A stretch of 24,129 nucleotides of DNA from Saccoglossus kowalevskii (Eukaryota > Hemichordata > Enteropneusta > Harrimaniidae). The notes beneath the pieces were generated by a model, which saw nothing but the letters and a program-made list of their open reading frames with translations, did not search any database and had not been told where the DNA came from. This document shows positions 9,651 through 20,984 of this stretch, piece after piece. Each line of letters starts with the position of its first letter. Position 1 is the stretch's first letter. The position numbers and the translations under genes are program-made. The stretch covers positions 1-24,129 of the forward strand of contig NW_003158389.1 in assembly GCF_000003605.2 (NCBI RefSeq), in the 5' to 3' direction.

Positions 9651-9652
9651 GT
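9651..9652. other. 95-bp deletion junction in intron 2, unit 9
   Basis: Breakpoint identical to the unit 2 junction (gtgagtg|ttgctgaaag), implying a single ancestral event. Confidence 0.85.
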
Positions 9653-9868
9653 TGCTGAAAGTTTGATTCGACTAGAATATAATAATGTGAATAATTCGCT
9701 CTTTAATACCAGACGCCGTGATCTAGACTTGAATATTGTTCCAAAAGACCTTTCCTTGTTTGACAATTGGGTACAAAGTATTCATTTCACTAAACACAAA
9801 ATTATAAGTGTTGAATCACATAGCAGTTCATTTAAAATCGAGTAAATGCATTCTCTAAATGCTTTCAG

Positions 9869-9955
9869 GTTTAGAAACTGAAGCTTCAAGTCAGCTGATG
9901 ACAACAGGGTCCAGCAAAGCGACTAATGCAGCAATTCCTGAGACAACTACGAAGG
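9869..9955 (+). CDS. Exon A9, mucin-like repeat (class 2)
   Basis: Class 2 with T20 changed to Asn (AAT). The following residues are Ala-Ala, so no N-glycosylation sequon is created. Donor gtcagt. Confidence 0.82.
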
Positions 9956-10128
9956 GTCAGTCGTAATTGCTAACATTTCAGAACTATCCTGAATAAATAT
10001 ATATATGTATATACCGTATCTGGTCTTTCAAATAAGTGTTCTAGTATGTTATTTAGCTCCACAAAATAATTCAATACTTTAAACAGCCAATTAGTAGTTA
10101 CAAATACGTAATATTTGTTTTATTAAAG

Positions 10129-10212
10129 TTTTGAAAACAGACGCTCCGTTACAGCAAACAAGTGAATCCAGAAAAGTGACTACTGTAGAAATTCCTATTG
10201 CTACTACTGAAG
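10129..10212 (+). CDS. Exon B9, mucin-like repeat (class 2)
   Basis: Class 2 consensus protein with a silent ATT at Ile24. Acceptor ttaaag, donor gtaagt. Confidence 0.82.
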
Positions 10213-10513
10213 GTAAGTTTTCTTGTCTGCATTCTGAAAATAATGATAATATATATAAGTATTAATACTGATATTTGACCAGCAAAGTAAGGTCTCATGC
10301 ATATTTCCTCATGCATAAATATGCAAAATTAATTTTAAAAGTTATTTTTCATTCAGGAGTTCAAATTAATTTCAAATCTACTTCGGAATGCCAGTTTTAT
10401 TTTTTATCATTTACTAAAATAACACATGTATTTATATTTGTTTGTTGTTTCAATGGTATCATATTACATTAAATCATAACTACAAGCAGAAAAAAAAGAT
10501 GTATAATATTATG

Positions 10514-10639
10514 GTTATCACGAGGATACAGAAGAGTATGCACCAAGGCAGTACAGGTTCGCATCGACATCCGATACGCGCTGGTCGGTACGATCGTAGT
10601 ACTACCTTCCTGCATACTTTGAAATATTCTCATGATTAC
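10514..10639. repeat. Foldback element, copy 10
   Basis: Class 1 form with an aggttcgc spacer start, as in copies 3, 11, 14 and 15. Confidence 0.75.
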
Positions 10640-11043
10640 TTATCTTACTCGAACGTTCCGGCGGTGTATGAATTATATGGTAACGATGCACACAATAAAC
10701 CGGGAGCGTTGGATGTTATTCAATGTGAATGATTTAATATGAGTAATTCATAATCGTTAGCATTGTCATTCAGGATGTAAATTGATTGCACATAGAAGTC
10801 AATCACATAGTTTTCTTTTATACATTTTGCTGAAAGTTTGATTCCACCAGAATATAATAATGTGAATAATTCGCTCTTTAATATCAGACGCCACGATCTA
10901 GACTTGAATATTGTTCCAAAAGACCTTTTTTGTTGGACAATTGGGTATAAAGTATTCATTTCACTAAACACTAAATTATAAGTGTTGAATCACATAGTAG
11001 TTAAATTAAAAACCGGGTAAATGCATTCTTTAAATGTTTTCAG

Positions 11044-11130
11044 GTTTAGAAACTGAAGCTTCAAGTGAGCTGATGACAACAAGGTCCATCAAAGCGACAA
11101 CTGCAGCAATTCCTGAAACAACTATGAAAG
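11044..11130 (+). CDS. Exon A10, mucin-like repeat (class 1)
   Basis: Class 1 with I16 and T28 changed to Met, the same change as A8 but on a different residue-16 background. Donor gtctgt. Confidence 0.82.
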
Positions 11131-11304
11131 GTCTGTTGTAATTGCTAACATTTCAGAACTATCGTGAATAAATATATTTATATGTATATACTGTATCTAG
11201 TCTTCTAAATAAGTGTTCTAGTATTTTATTTAGCTCCACAAAATAATTCAATATTTTAAACAGCCAATTAGTAGTTAAAATAAAGAATATTTGTTGTATT
11301 ACAG

Positions 11305-11388
11305 TTTTGAAAACCGACGCTCCCATACAGCAAACAAGTGAATCCAGAAAAGTGACTACTGTAGAAATTCCTATAGCTACTACTGAAG
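11305..11388 (+). CDS. Exon B10, mucin-like repeat (class 1)
   Basis: Class 1 consensus protein. The acceptor tract is ttgtattacag (one T to G). Donor gtaagt, which is otherwise usual after class 2 B exons. Confidence 0.82.
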
Positions 11389-11685
11389 GTAAGTTTTGTT
11401 GTCTGCATTCTGAAAATAATAATATATATAAGTATTAAAACTGATATTTGACCAGCAAAGTAAGTGCTCATGCATAATTCCACATGCATAAGTATGCAAA
11501 ATTAATTTTTAAAGTTATTTTTCATTCAGGATTTCAAATTAATTTCAAATCTACTGCGGAGTACTAGTTTTATTGTTTATCATTTACTAAAATAACACAT
11601 GTATTTATATTTGTTTGTTGTTTCAATGGTATCATATTACATTAAATCATAACTACAAGCAGAAAAAAAGATGTATAATATTATG

Positions 11686-11811
11686 CTTATCACGAGGATA
11701 CAGAAGAGTATGCACCAAGGCAGTACAGGTTCGCATCGACATCCGATACGCGCTGGTCGGTACGATCGTAGTACTACCTTCCTGCATACTTTGAAATATT
11801 CTCATGATTAC
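11686..11811. repeat. Foldback element, copy 11
   Basis: Class 1 form with the gcttatc start shared only with copy 3. Confidence 0.75.
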
Positions 11812-12215
11812 TTATCTTACTCGAACGTTCGGGCGGTGTATGAATTACATGGTAACGATGCACATAATAAACCGGGAGCGTTGGATGTTATTCAATGTGA
11901 ATGATTTAATATGAGTAATTCATAATCGTTAGCATTGTCATTCAGGATGTAAATTGATTGCACATAGAAGTCAATCACATAGTTTTCTTTTATACATTTT
12001 GCTGAAAGTTTGATTCGACCAGAATATAATAATGTGAATAATTCGCTCTATAATATCAGACGCCATGATCTAGACTTGAATATTGTTCCAAAAGACCTTT
12101 TTTGTTGGACAATTGGGTACAAAGTATTCATTTCACTAAACACAAAATTATAAGTGTTGAATCACATAGTAGTTAAATTAAAAACCGGGTAAATGCATTC
12201 TTTAAATGTGTTCAT

Positions 12216-12302
12216 GTTTAGAAACTGAAGCTTCAAGTGAGCTGATGACAACAAGGTCCATCAAAGCGACAACTGCTGCAATTCCTGAAACAACTACGAA
12301 AG
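12216..12302 (+). CDS. Exon A11, mucin-like repeat with lost acceptor (chimeric unit)
   Basis: The coding frame is intact (class 1, I16, silent GCT at Ala21), but the acceptor reads gtgttcat instead of gttttcag, so the AG is gone. The exon's own first six bases, GTTTAG, offer an in-frame AG. Using it would drop two residues (Gly1 and Leu2) and keep phase. Otherwise the exon is skipped, joining B10 to B11. Donor gtctgt. Confidence 0.7.
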
Positions 12303-12473
12303 GTCTGTTGTAATTGCTAACATTTCAGAACTATCCTGAATAAATCTATATGTATATACTGTATCTGGTCTTTCAAATAAGTGTTCTAGTATGTTATTTA
12401 GCTCCACAAAATAATTCAATACTTTAAACAGCCAATTAGTAGTTACAAATACATAATATTTGTTTTATTAAAG

Positions 12474-12557
12474 TTTTGAAAACAGACGCTCCGTTACAGC
12501 AAATAAGTGAATCCAGAAAAGTGACTACTGTAGAAATTCCTATAGCTACTACCGAAG
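12474..12557 (+). CDS. Exon B11, mucin-like repeat (class 2, chimeric unit)
   Basis: Class 2 B exon following a class 1 A. T11 is changed to Ile (ATA). Acceptor ttaaag, donor gtgagt. Confidence 0.82.
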
Positions 12558-12857
12558 GTGAGTTTTGTTGTCTACATTCTGAAAATAATGATAATATATA
12601 TAAGTATTAATACTAATATTTGACCAGCAAAGTAAGTGCTCGTGCATATTTCCTCATGCATAAGTATGCAAAATTAATTTTTAAAGTTATTTTTCATTCA
12701 GGAGTTCAAGTTAATTTCAAATCTACTGCGGAGTACCAGTTTTATTGTTTATCATTTACTAAAATAACACATGTATTTATATTTGTTTGTTGTTTCAATG
12801 GTATCATATTACATTGAATCATAACTTCAAGCAGAAAAAAAGATGTATAATATTATG

Positions 12858-12983
12858 GTTATCACGAGAATACAGAAAAGTATGCACTAAGGCAGTACAG
12901 GGTCGCATCGACATCCGATACGCGCCGGACGGTACGATCATAGTACTGCCTTCCTGCATACTTTGAAATATTCTCATGATTAC
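12858..12983. repeat. Foldback element, copy 12 (reference)
   Basis: Left arm 12858-12898, spacer 12899-12942, right arm 12943-12983. The arms pair at 33 of 41 positions without a gap. The best block is a perfect aaggcagtac plus aagtatgca on the left against their complements on the right. The 44-nt spacer is about 59% G+C with eight CpGs and a small inner GTCG-CAT-CGAC hairpin, unlike the AT-rich surroundings. It lies in every intron 2, between the possible relic exon and the 95-bp segment. It could be an old foldback transposon (MITE-like) caught in the founding unit, or a structured RNA acting on splicing. I do not recognise a named family. Confidence 0.8.
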
Positions 12984-13388
12984 TTATCTTACTCGAACGT
13001 TCCGGCGGTGTATGAAATATATGGTAACGATGCACACAATAAAACCGGAAGCGTTGGATGTTATTCAATGTGAATGATTTAATATGAGTAATTCAGAATA
13101 GTTAGCATTGTCATTCAGGATGTAAATAGATTGCGCATAGAAGTCAATCACATAGTTTTCTCTTATACATTTTGCTGAAAGTTTGATTCGACTAGAATAT
13201 AATAATGTGAATAATTCGCTCTTTAATACCAGTCGCCGTGATCTAGACTTGAATATTGTTCCAAAAGACCTTTTTTGTTGGACAATTGGGTACAAAGTAT
13301 TCATTTCACTAAACACAAAATTATAAGTGATGAATCGCATAGTAGTTAAATTAAAAATCGGGTAAATGCATTCTTTAAATGTTTTCAG

Positions 13389-13475
13389 GTTTAGAAACTG
13401 AAGCTTCAAGTGAGCTGATGACAACAAGGTCCATCAAAGCGACAACTGCAGCAATTCCTGAAACAACTACGAAAG
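13389..13475 (+). CDS. Exon A12, mucin-like repeat (class 1)
   Basis: Class 1 consensus with I16. Acceptor tttcag, donor gtctgt. Confidence 0.82.
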
Positions 13476-13649
13476 GTCTGTTGTAATTGCTAACATTTCA
13501 GAACTATCGTGAATAAATATATTTATATGTATATACTGTATCTAGTCTTTTAAATAAGTGTTCTAGTATTTTATTTAGCTCCACAAAATAATTCAATATT
13601 TTAAGCAGCCAATTAGTAGTTAAAATAAATAATATTTGTTTTATTACAG

Positions 13650-13733
13650 TTTTGAAAACCGACGCTCCCATACAGCAAACAAGTGAATCCAGAAAAGTGA
13701 CTACTGTAGAAATTCCTATAGCTACTACCGAAG
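13650..13733 (+). CDS. Exon B12, mucin-like repeat (class 1)
   Basis: Class 1 consensus. Acceptor ttacag, donor gtgagt. Confidence 0.82.
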
Positions 13734-14033
13734 GTGAGTTTTGTTGTCTACATTCTGAAAATAATGATAATATATATATGTCTTAATACTGATATTTGAC
13801 CAGCAAAGTAAGTGCTCATGCATATTTCCTCATGCATAAGTATGCAAAATGATTTTTCAAAGTTATTTTTCATTCAGGAGTTCAAATTAATTTCAAATCT
13901 ACTGCGGAGTACCAGTTTTATTGTTTATCATTCACTAAAATAACACTTGTATTTATATTTGTTTGTTGTTTCAATGGAATCAGTTTACATTGAATCATAA
14001 CTACAAGCAGAAAAATAGATGTATAATATTATG

Positions 14034-14159
14034 GTTATCACGAGAATACAGAAAAGTGTGCAGTAAGGCAGTACATGGTCGCATCGACATCCGACACGCG
14101 CCGGTCAGTTCGATCATAGTACTGCCTTCCTGCATACTTTGAAATATTCTCATGATTAC
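14034..14159. repeat. Foldback element, copy 13
   Basis: The most diverged class 2-like copy: gtgtgcagtaagg in the left arm, and acatggtcgc, ccgacacg and gtcagttcg in the spacer. The surrounding intron also differs most from other units, for example near 13846-13860 and 13976-13985. Confidence 0.72.
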
Positions 14160-14563
14160 TTATCTTACTCGAACGTTCCGTCGGTGTATGAATTATATGG
14201 TAACGATGCACACAATAAACCGGGAGCGTTGGATGTTATTCAATGTGAATGATTTAATATGAGTAATTCATAATCGTTAGCATTGTCATTCAGGATGTAA
14301 ATTGATTGCACATAGAAGTCAATCACATAGTTTTCTTTTATACATTTTGCTGAAAGTTTGATTCGACCAGAATATAATAATGTGAATAATTCGCTCTTTA
14401 ATATCAGACGCCATGATCTAGACTTGAATATTGTTCCAAAAGACCTTTTTTGTTGGACAATTGGGTACAAAGTATTCATTTCACTAAACACAAAATTATA
14501 AGTGTTGAATCACATAGTAGTTAAATTAAAAACCGGGTAAATGCATTCTTTAAATGTTTTCAG

Positions 14564-14650
14564 GTTTAGAAACTGAAGCTTCAAGTGAGCTGATGACAAC
14601 AAGGTCCATCAAAGCGACAACTGCAGCAATTCCTGAAACAACTACGAAAG
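14564..14650 (+). CDS. Exon A13, mucin-like repeat (class 1)
   Basis: Class 1 consensus with I16. The flanking intron shares private variants with unit 1 (taattactaac, cttccaaataag). Donor gtctgt. Confidence 0.82.
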
Positions 14651-14824
14651 GTCTGTTGTAATTACTAACATTTCAGAACTATCGTGAATAAATATATTTA
14701 TATGTATATACTGTATCTAGTCTTCCAAATAAGTGTTCTAGTATTTTATTTAGCTCCACAAAATAATTCAATATTTTAAACAGCCAATTAGTAGTTAAAA
14801 TAAAGAATATTTGTTTTATTACAG

Positions 14825-14908
14825 TTTTGAAAACCGACGCTCCCATACAGCAAACAAGTGAATCCAGAAAAGTGACTACTGTAGAAATTCCTATAGCTAC
14901 TACAGAAG
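14825..14908 (+). CDS. Exon B13, mucin-like repeat (class 1)
   Basis: Class 1 consensus protein with ACA at Thr27. Acceptor ttacag, donor gtaagt. Confidence 0.82.
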
Positions 14909-15209
14909 GTAAGTTTTGTTGTCTGCATTCTGAAAATAATGATAATATATATAAGTATTAATACTGATATTTGACCAGCAAAGTAAGGGCTCATGCATAT
15001 TTCCTCATGCATAAATATGCAAAATTAATTTTAAAAGTTATTTTTCATTCAGGAGTTCAAATTAATTTCAAATCTACTGCGGAATGCCAGTTTTATTTTT
15101 TATCATTTACTAAAATAACACATGTATTTATATTTGTTTGTTGTTTCAATGGTATCATATTACATTAAATCATAACTACAAGCAGGAAAAAAAGATGTAT
15201 AATATTATG

Positions 15210-15335
15210 GTTATCACGAGGATACAGAAGAGTATGCACCAAGGCAGTACAGGTTCGCATCGACATCCGATACGCGCTGGTCGGTACGATCGTAGTACTA
15301 CCTTCCTGCATACTTTGAAATATTCTCATGATTAC
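15210..15335. repeat. Foldback element, copy 14
   Basis: Class 1 form. It is preceded by gcaggaaaaaaag, a variant shared with copy 15. Confidence 0.75.
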
Positions 15336-15737
15336 TTATCTTACTCGAACGTTCCGGCGGTGTATGAATTACATGGTAACGATGCACATAATAAACCGGG
15401 AGCGTTGGATGTTATTCAATGTGAATGATTTAATATGAGTAATTCATAATCGTTAGCATTGTCATTCAGATGTAAATTGATTGCACATAGAAGTCAATCA
15501 CATAGTTTTCTTTTATACATTTTGCTGAAAGTTTGATCGACCAGAATATAATAATGTGAATATTTCGCTCTTTAATATCAGACGCCATGATCTAGACTTG
15601 AATATTGTTCCAAAAGACCTTTTTTGTTGGACAATTGGGTACAAAGTATTCATTTCACTAAACACAAAATTATAAGTGTTGAATCACATAGTTGTTAAAT
15701 TAAAAACCGGGTAAATGCATTCTTTAAATGTTTTCAT

Positions 15738-15824
15738 GTTTAGAAACTGAAGCTTCAAGTGAGCTGATGACAACAAGGTCCATCAAAGCGACAACTGCAG
15801 CAATTCCTGAAACAACTACGAAAG
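15738..15824 (+). CDS. Exon A14, mucin-like repeat with lost acceptor (chimeric unit)
   Basis: Frame intact (class 1, I16). The acceptor is ttttcat, so AG is lost as in A11 and A15, but without the extra T to G change that those two carry (gtgttcat). The inner GTTTAG gives an in-frame fallback acceptor. Donor gtctgt. Confidence 0.7.
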
Positions 15825-15995
15825 GTCTGTTGTAATTGCTAACATTTCAGAACTATCCTGAATAAATCTATATGTATATACTGTATCTGGTCTTTCAAAT
15901 AAGTGTTCTAGTATGTTATTTAGCTCCACAAAATAATTCAATACTTTAAACAGCCAATTAGTAGTTACAAATACATAATATTTGTTTTATTAAAG

Positions 15996-16079
15996 TTTTG
16001 AAAACAGACGCTCCGTTACAGCAAACAAGTGAATCCAGAAAAGTGACTACTGTAGAAATTCCTATAGCTACTACCGAAG
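15996..16079 (+). CDS. Exon B14, mucin-like repeat (class 2, chimeric unit)
   Basis: Class 2 consensus after a class 1 A. Acceptor ttaaag, donor gtgagt. Confidence 0.82.
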
Positions 16080-16380
16080 GTGAGTTTTGTTGTCTACATT
16101 CTGAAAATAATGATAATATATATAAGTATTAATACTAATATTTGACCAGCAAAGTAAGTGCTCATGAATATTTCCTCATGCATAAGTATGCAAAATTAAT
16201 TTGTAAAGTTATTTTTCATTCAGGAGTTCAAATTAATTTCAAATCTACTGCGGAATGCCAGTTTTATTTTTTATCATTTACTAAAATAACACATGTATTT
16301 ATATTTGTTTGTTGTTTCAATGGTATCATATTACATTAAATCATAACTACAAGCAGGAAAAAAAGATGTATAATATTATG

Positions 16381-16506
16381 GTTATCACGAGGATACAGAA
16401 GAGTATGCACCAAGGCAGTACAGGTTCGCATCGACATCCGATACGCGCTGGTCGGTACGATCGTAGTACTACCTTCCTGCATACTTTGAAATATTCTCAT
16501 GATTAC
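16381..16506. repeat. Foldback element, copy 15
   Basis: Class 1 form. The sequence after the right arm has cgttcgggcgg, shared with unit 11. Confidence 0.75.
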
Positions 16507-16910
16507 TTATCTTACTCGAACGTTCGGGCGGTGTATGAATTACATGGTAACGATGCACATAATAAACCGGGAGCGTTGGATGTTATTCAATGTGAATGAT
16601 TTAATATGAGTAATTCATAATCGTTAGCATTGTCATTCAGGATGTAAATTGATTGCACATAGAAGTCAATCACATAGTTTTCTTTTATACATTTTGCTGA
16701 AAGTTTGATTCGACCAGAATATAATAATGTGAATAATTCGCTCTATAATATCAGACGCCATGATCTAGACTTGAATATTGTTCCAAAAGACCTTTTTTGT
16801 TGGACAATTGGGTACAAAGTATTCATTTCACTAAACACAAAATTATAAGTGTTGAATCACATAGTAGTTAAATTAAAAACCGGGTAAATGCATTCTTTAA
16901 ATGTGTTCAT

Positions 16911-16997
16911 GTTTAGAAACTGAAGCTTCAAGTGAGCTGATGACAACAAGGTCCATCAAAGCGACAACTGCAGCAATTCCTGAAACAACTACGAAAG
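16911..16997 (+). CDS. Exon A15, mucin-like repeat with lost acceptor (chimeric unit)
   Basis: Frame intact (class 1, I16). The acceptor is gtgttcat, the same double change as A11, and the flanks match unit 11 (ctctataat upstream), so units 11 and 15 are recent copies. Donor gtctgt. Confidence 0.7.
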
Positions 16998-17168
16998 GTC
17001 TGTTGTAATTGCTAACATTTCAGAACTATCCTGAATAAATCTATATGTATATACTGTATCTGGTCTTTCAAATAAGTGTTCTAGTATGTTATTTAGCTCC
17101 ACAAAATAATTCAATACTTTAAACAGCCAATTAGTAGTTACAAATACATAATATTTGTTTTATTAAAG

Positions 17169-17252
17169 TTTTGAAAACAGACGCTCCGTTACAGCAAACA
17201 AGTGAATCCAGAAAAGTGACTACTGTAGAAATTCCTATAGCTACTACCGAAG
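17169..17252 (+). CDS. Exon B15, mucin-like repeat (class 2, chimeric unit)
   Basis: Class 2 consensus. Acceptor ttaaag, donor gtgagt. Confidence 0.82.
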
Positions 17253-17554
17253 GTGAGTTTTGTTGTCTACATTCTGAAAATAATGATAATATATATAAGT
17301 ATTAATACTAATATTTGACCAGCAAAGTAAGTGCTCATGCATATTTCCTCATGCATAAGTATGCAAAATTAATTTTTAAAGTTATTTTTCATTCAGGAGT
17401 TCAAGTTAATTTCAAATCTACTGCGGAGTACCAGTTTTATTGTTTATCATTTACTAAAATAACACATGTATTTATATTTGTTTGTTGTTTCAATGGTATC
17501 ATATTACATTAAATCATAACTACAATCAGAAAAAAAAAGATGTATAATATTATG

Positions 17555-17680
17555 GTTATCAAGAGAATACAGAAGAGTATGCACCAAGGCAGTACAGGGT
17601 CGCATCGACACCCGATACGCGCAGTTCGGTACGATCATAGTACTGCCTTCCTGCATACTTTGAAATATTCTCATGATTAC
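17555..17680. repeat. Foldback element, copy 16
   Basis: Mixed form: class 1 left arm (caccaagg) with class 2 right arm (gccttcc) and a private spacer (cacccgatacgcgcagttcgg). This suggests conversion inside the element. Confidence 0.74.
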
Positions 17681-18085
17681 TTATCTTACTCGAACGTTCC
17701 GGTTTTGTACGAATTATATGGTAACGATGTACACAATAAACCGGGAGACTTGGATGATATTCAAATGTGAGTTAATTAATACGAGTAATTCTGAATCATT
17801 AGCATTGTCATTCGGGATGTAAATTGATTGCACATACAGGTCAATCACATAGTTTTCTATTATACGTTTTGCTGAAAGTTTGATTCGACTAGAATATAAT
17901 AATGTGAATAATTCGCTCTTAAATACCAGACGCCGTGATCAAGACTTGAATATTGTTCCAAAAGACCTTTTTTGTTGGACAATTGGGTACAAAGTATTCA
18001 TTTCACTAAACACAAAATTATAAGTGTTGAATCACATAGTAGTTAAATTAAAAATCGGGTAAATGCATTCTTTAAATGTTTTCAG

Positions 18086-18172
18086 GTTTAGAAACTGAAG
18101 CTTCAAGTGTGCTGATGACAACAAGGTCCGTCAAAGCGACAACTGCAGCAATTCCTGAAACAACTACGAAAG
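18086..18172 (+). CDS. Exon A16, mucin-like repeat (class 1)
   Basis: Class 1 with V16 and E9 changed to Val (GTG), removing the charge that separates class 1 from class 2 at this position. Donor gtctgt. Confidence 0.82.
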
Positions 18173-18346
18173 GTCTGTTGTAATTTCTAACATTTCAGAA
18201 CTATCGTGAATAAATATATTTATATGTATATACTGTATCTAGTCTTCTAAATAAGTGTTCTAGTATTTTATTTAGCTCCACAAAATAATTCAATATTTTA
18301 AACAGCCAATTAGTAGTTAAAATAAAGAATATTTGTTTTATTACAG

Positions 18347-18430
18347 TTTTGAAAACCGACGCTCCCATACAGCAAACAAATGAATCCAGAAAAGTGACTA
18401 CTGTAGAAATTCCTATAGCTACTACCGAAG
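18347..18430 (+). CDS. Exon B16, mucin-like repeat (class 1)
   Basis: Class 1 with S12 changed to Asn (AAT), shared only with B20. The sequence reads T-N-E-S, which is not an N-glycosylation sequon. Donor gtgagt. Confidence 0.82.
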
Positions 18431-18732
18431 GTGAGTTTTGTTGTCTACATTCTGAAAATAATGATAATAAATATAAGTATTAATACTGATATTTGACCAG
18501 CAAAGTAAGTCCTCATGCTTATTTCCTCATGCATAAGTATGCAAAATTAATTTTTAAAGTTATTTTTCATTCAGGAGTTCAAATTAATTTCAAATCTACT
18601 GCGGAGTACTAGTTTTATTGTTTATCATTTACTAAAATAACACATGTATTTATATTTGTTTGTTGTTTCAATGGTATCATGTTACATTGAATGATAACTA
18701 CAAGCAGAAAAAAAAAGATGTATAATATAATG

Positions 18733-18858
18733 GTTATCAGGAGAATACAGAAGAGTATGCACCAAGGCAGTACAGGGTCGCATCGACACCCGATACACGC
18801 TGTTCGGTACGATCATAGTACTGCCTTCCTGCATACTTTGAAATATTCTCATGATTAC
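18733..18858. repeat. Foldback element, copy 17
   Basis: Mixed form like copy 16 (caccaagg left, gccttcc right) with gatacacgctgttcgg in the spacer. Confidence 0.74.
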
Positions 18859-19261
18859 TTATCTTACTCGAACTTTCCGGCGGTGTATGAATTATATGGT
18901 AACGATGTACGCAATAAACCAGTTGCGTTGGGTGATATTCAATGTGAGTGAATTAATACGAGTAATTCAGAATCGTTAGCATTGTCATTCGGGATGCAAA
19001 TTGATTGCACACACAAGTCAATCACATAGTTTTCTCTTATACATTTTGCTGAAAGTTTGATTCGACTAGAATATAATAATGTGAATAATTCGCTCTTTCA
19101 TACCAGACGACGTGATCTAGACTTGAATATTGTTCCAAAAGACTTTTTTTGTTGGACAATTGGGTACAAAGTATTCATTTCACTAAACACAAAATTATAA
19201 GTGTTGAATCACATAGCAGTTAAATTAAAATCGAGTAAATGCATTCTCTAAATGCTTTCAG

Positions 19262-19348
19262 GTTTAGAAACTGAAGCTTCAAGTCAGCTGATGACAACAG
19301 GGTCCAGCAAAGCGACTACTGCAGCAATTCCTGAGACAACTACGAAGG
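19262..19348 (+). CDS. Exon A17, mucin-like repeat (class 2)
   Basis: Class 2 consensus, identical in exon to A2. Acceptor ctttcag, donor gtcagt. Confidence 0.82.
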
Positions 19349-19521
19349 GTCAGTCGTAATTGCTAACATTTCAGAACTATCCTGAATAAATATATATATG
19401 TATATACCGTATCTGGTCTTTCAAATAAGTGTTCTAGTATGTTGTTTAGCTCCACAAAATAATTCAATACTTTAAACAGCCAATTAGTAGTTACAAATAC
19501 ATAATATTTGTTTTATTAAAG

Positions 19522-19605
19522 TTTTGAAAACAGACGCTCCGTTACAGCAAACAAGTGAATCCAGAAAAGTGACTACTGTAGAAATTCCTATAGCTACTAC
19601 CGAAG
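19522..19605 (+). CDS. Exon B17, mucin-like repeat (class 2)
   Basis: Class 2 consensus. Acceptor ttaaag, donor gtgagt. Confidence 0.82.
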
Positions 19606-19905
19606 GTGAGTTTTGTTGTCTACATTCTGAAAATAATGATAATATATATAAGTATTAATACTTACATTTGACCAGCAAAGTAAGTGATCATGCGTATTTC
19701 GTCATGCATAAGTATGCAACATTAATTTTAAAAGTTATTTTTCATTCCGGAGTTCAAATTAATTTCAAATCTACTGCGGAGTACTAGTTTTATTGTTTAT
19801 CATTTACTAAAATAACACATGTATTTATATTTGTTTGTTGTTTCAATGGTAACATATTACATTGAATGATAACTACAAGCAGAAAAAAAGATGTATAATA
19901 TCATG

Positions 19906-20031
19906 GTTATCACGAGAATACAGAAAAGTATGCACTAAGGCTGTACAGGGTCGCATCGACATCCGACACGCGCCGGACGGTACGATCATAGTACTGCCTT
20001 CCTGCATACTTTGAAATATTCTCATGATAAC
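19906..20031. repeat. Foldback element, copy 18
   Basis: Class 2 form with a private change in the right arm (catgataac) that restores a perfect gttatca/tgataac outer pairing. Confidence 0.75.
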
Positions 20032-20121
20032 TTATCTTACTCGAACGTTCCGGCGGTGTATGAATTATATGGTAACGATGTACACAATAACCAGTTGCGT
20101 TGGGTGATATTCAATGTGAGT

Positions 20122-20123
20122 GT
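20122..20123. other. 95-bp deletion junction in intron 2, unit 18
   Basis: Same breakpoint as the unit 2, 9 and 19 junctions. Confidence 0.85.
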
Positions 20124-20338
20124 TGCTGAAAGTTTGATTCGACTAGAATATAATAATGTGAATAATTCGCTCTTTCATACCAGACGACGTGATCTAGACT
20201 TGAATATTGTTCCAAAAGACTTTTTTTGTTGGACAATTGGGTACAAAGTATTCATTTCACTAAACACAAAATTATAAGTGTTGAATCACATAGCAGTTAA
20301 ATTAAAATCGAGTAAATGCATTCTCTAAATGCTTTCAG

Positions 20339-20425
20339 GTTTAGAAACTGAAGCTTCAAGTCAGCTGATGACAACAGGGTCCAGCAAAGCGACTACTGCA
20401 GCAATTCCTGCGACAACTACGAAGG
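20339..20425 (+). CDS. Exon A18, mucin-like repeat (class 2)
   Basis: Class 2 with E25 changed to Ala (GCG). Acceptor ctttcag, donor gtcagt. Confidence 0.82.
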
Positions 20426-20600
20426 GTCAGTCGTAATTGCTAACATTTCAGAACTATCCTAAATAAATATATATATATGTATATACCGTATCTGGTCTTT
20501 CAAATAAGTGTTCTAGTATGTTGTTTAGTTCCACAAAATAATTCAATACTTTAAACAGCCAATTAGTAGTTACAAATACATAATATTTGTTTTATTAAAG

Positions 20601-20684
20601 TTTTGAAAACAGACGCTCCGTTACAGCAAACAAGTGAATCCAGAAAAGTGACTACTGTAGAAATTCCTATAGCTACTACCGAAG
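20601..20684 (+). CDS. Exon B18, mucin-like repeat (class 2)
   Basis: Class 2 consensus. Acceptor ttaaag, donor gtgagt. Confidence 0.82.
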
Positions 20685-20984
20685 GTGAGTTTTGTTGTCT
20701 ACATTCTGAAAATAATGATAATATATATAAGTATTAATACTTACATTTGACCAGCAAAGTAAGTGATCATGCGTATTTCGTCATGCATAAGTATGCAACA
20801 TTAATTTTAAAAGTTATTTTTCATTCCGGAGTTCAAATTAATTTCAAATCTACTGCGGAGTACTAGTTTTATTGTTTATCATTTACTAAAATAACACATG
20901 TATTTATATTTGTTTGTTGTTTCAATGGTAACATATTACATTGAATGATAACTACAAGCAGAAAAAAAGATGTATAATATCATG

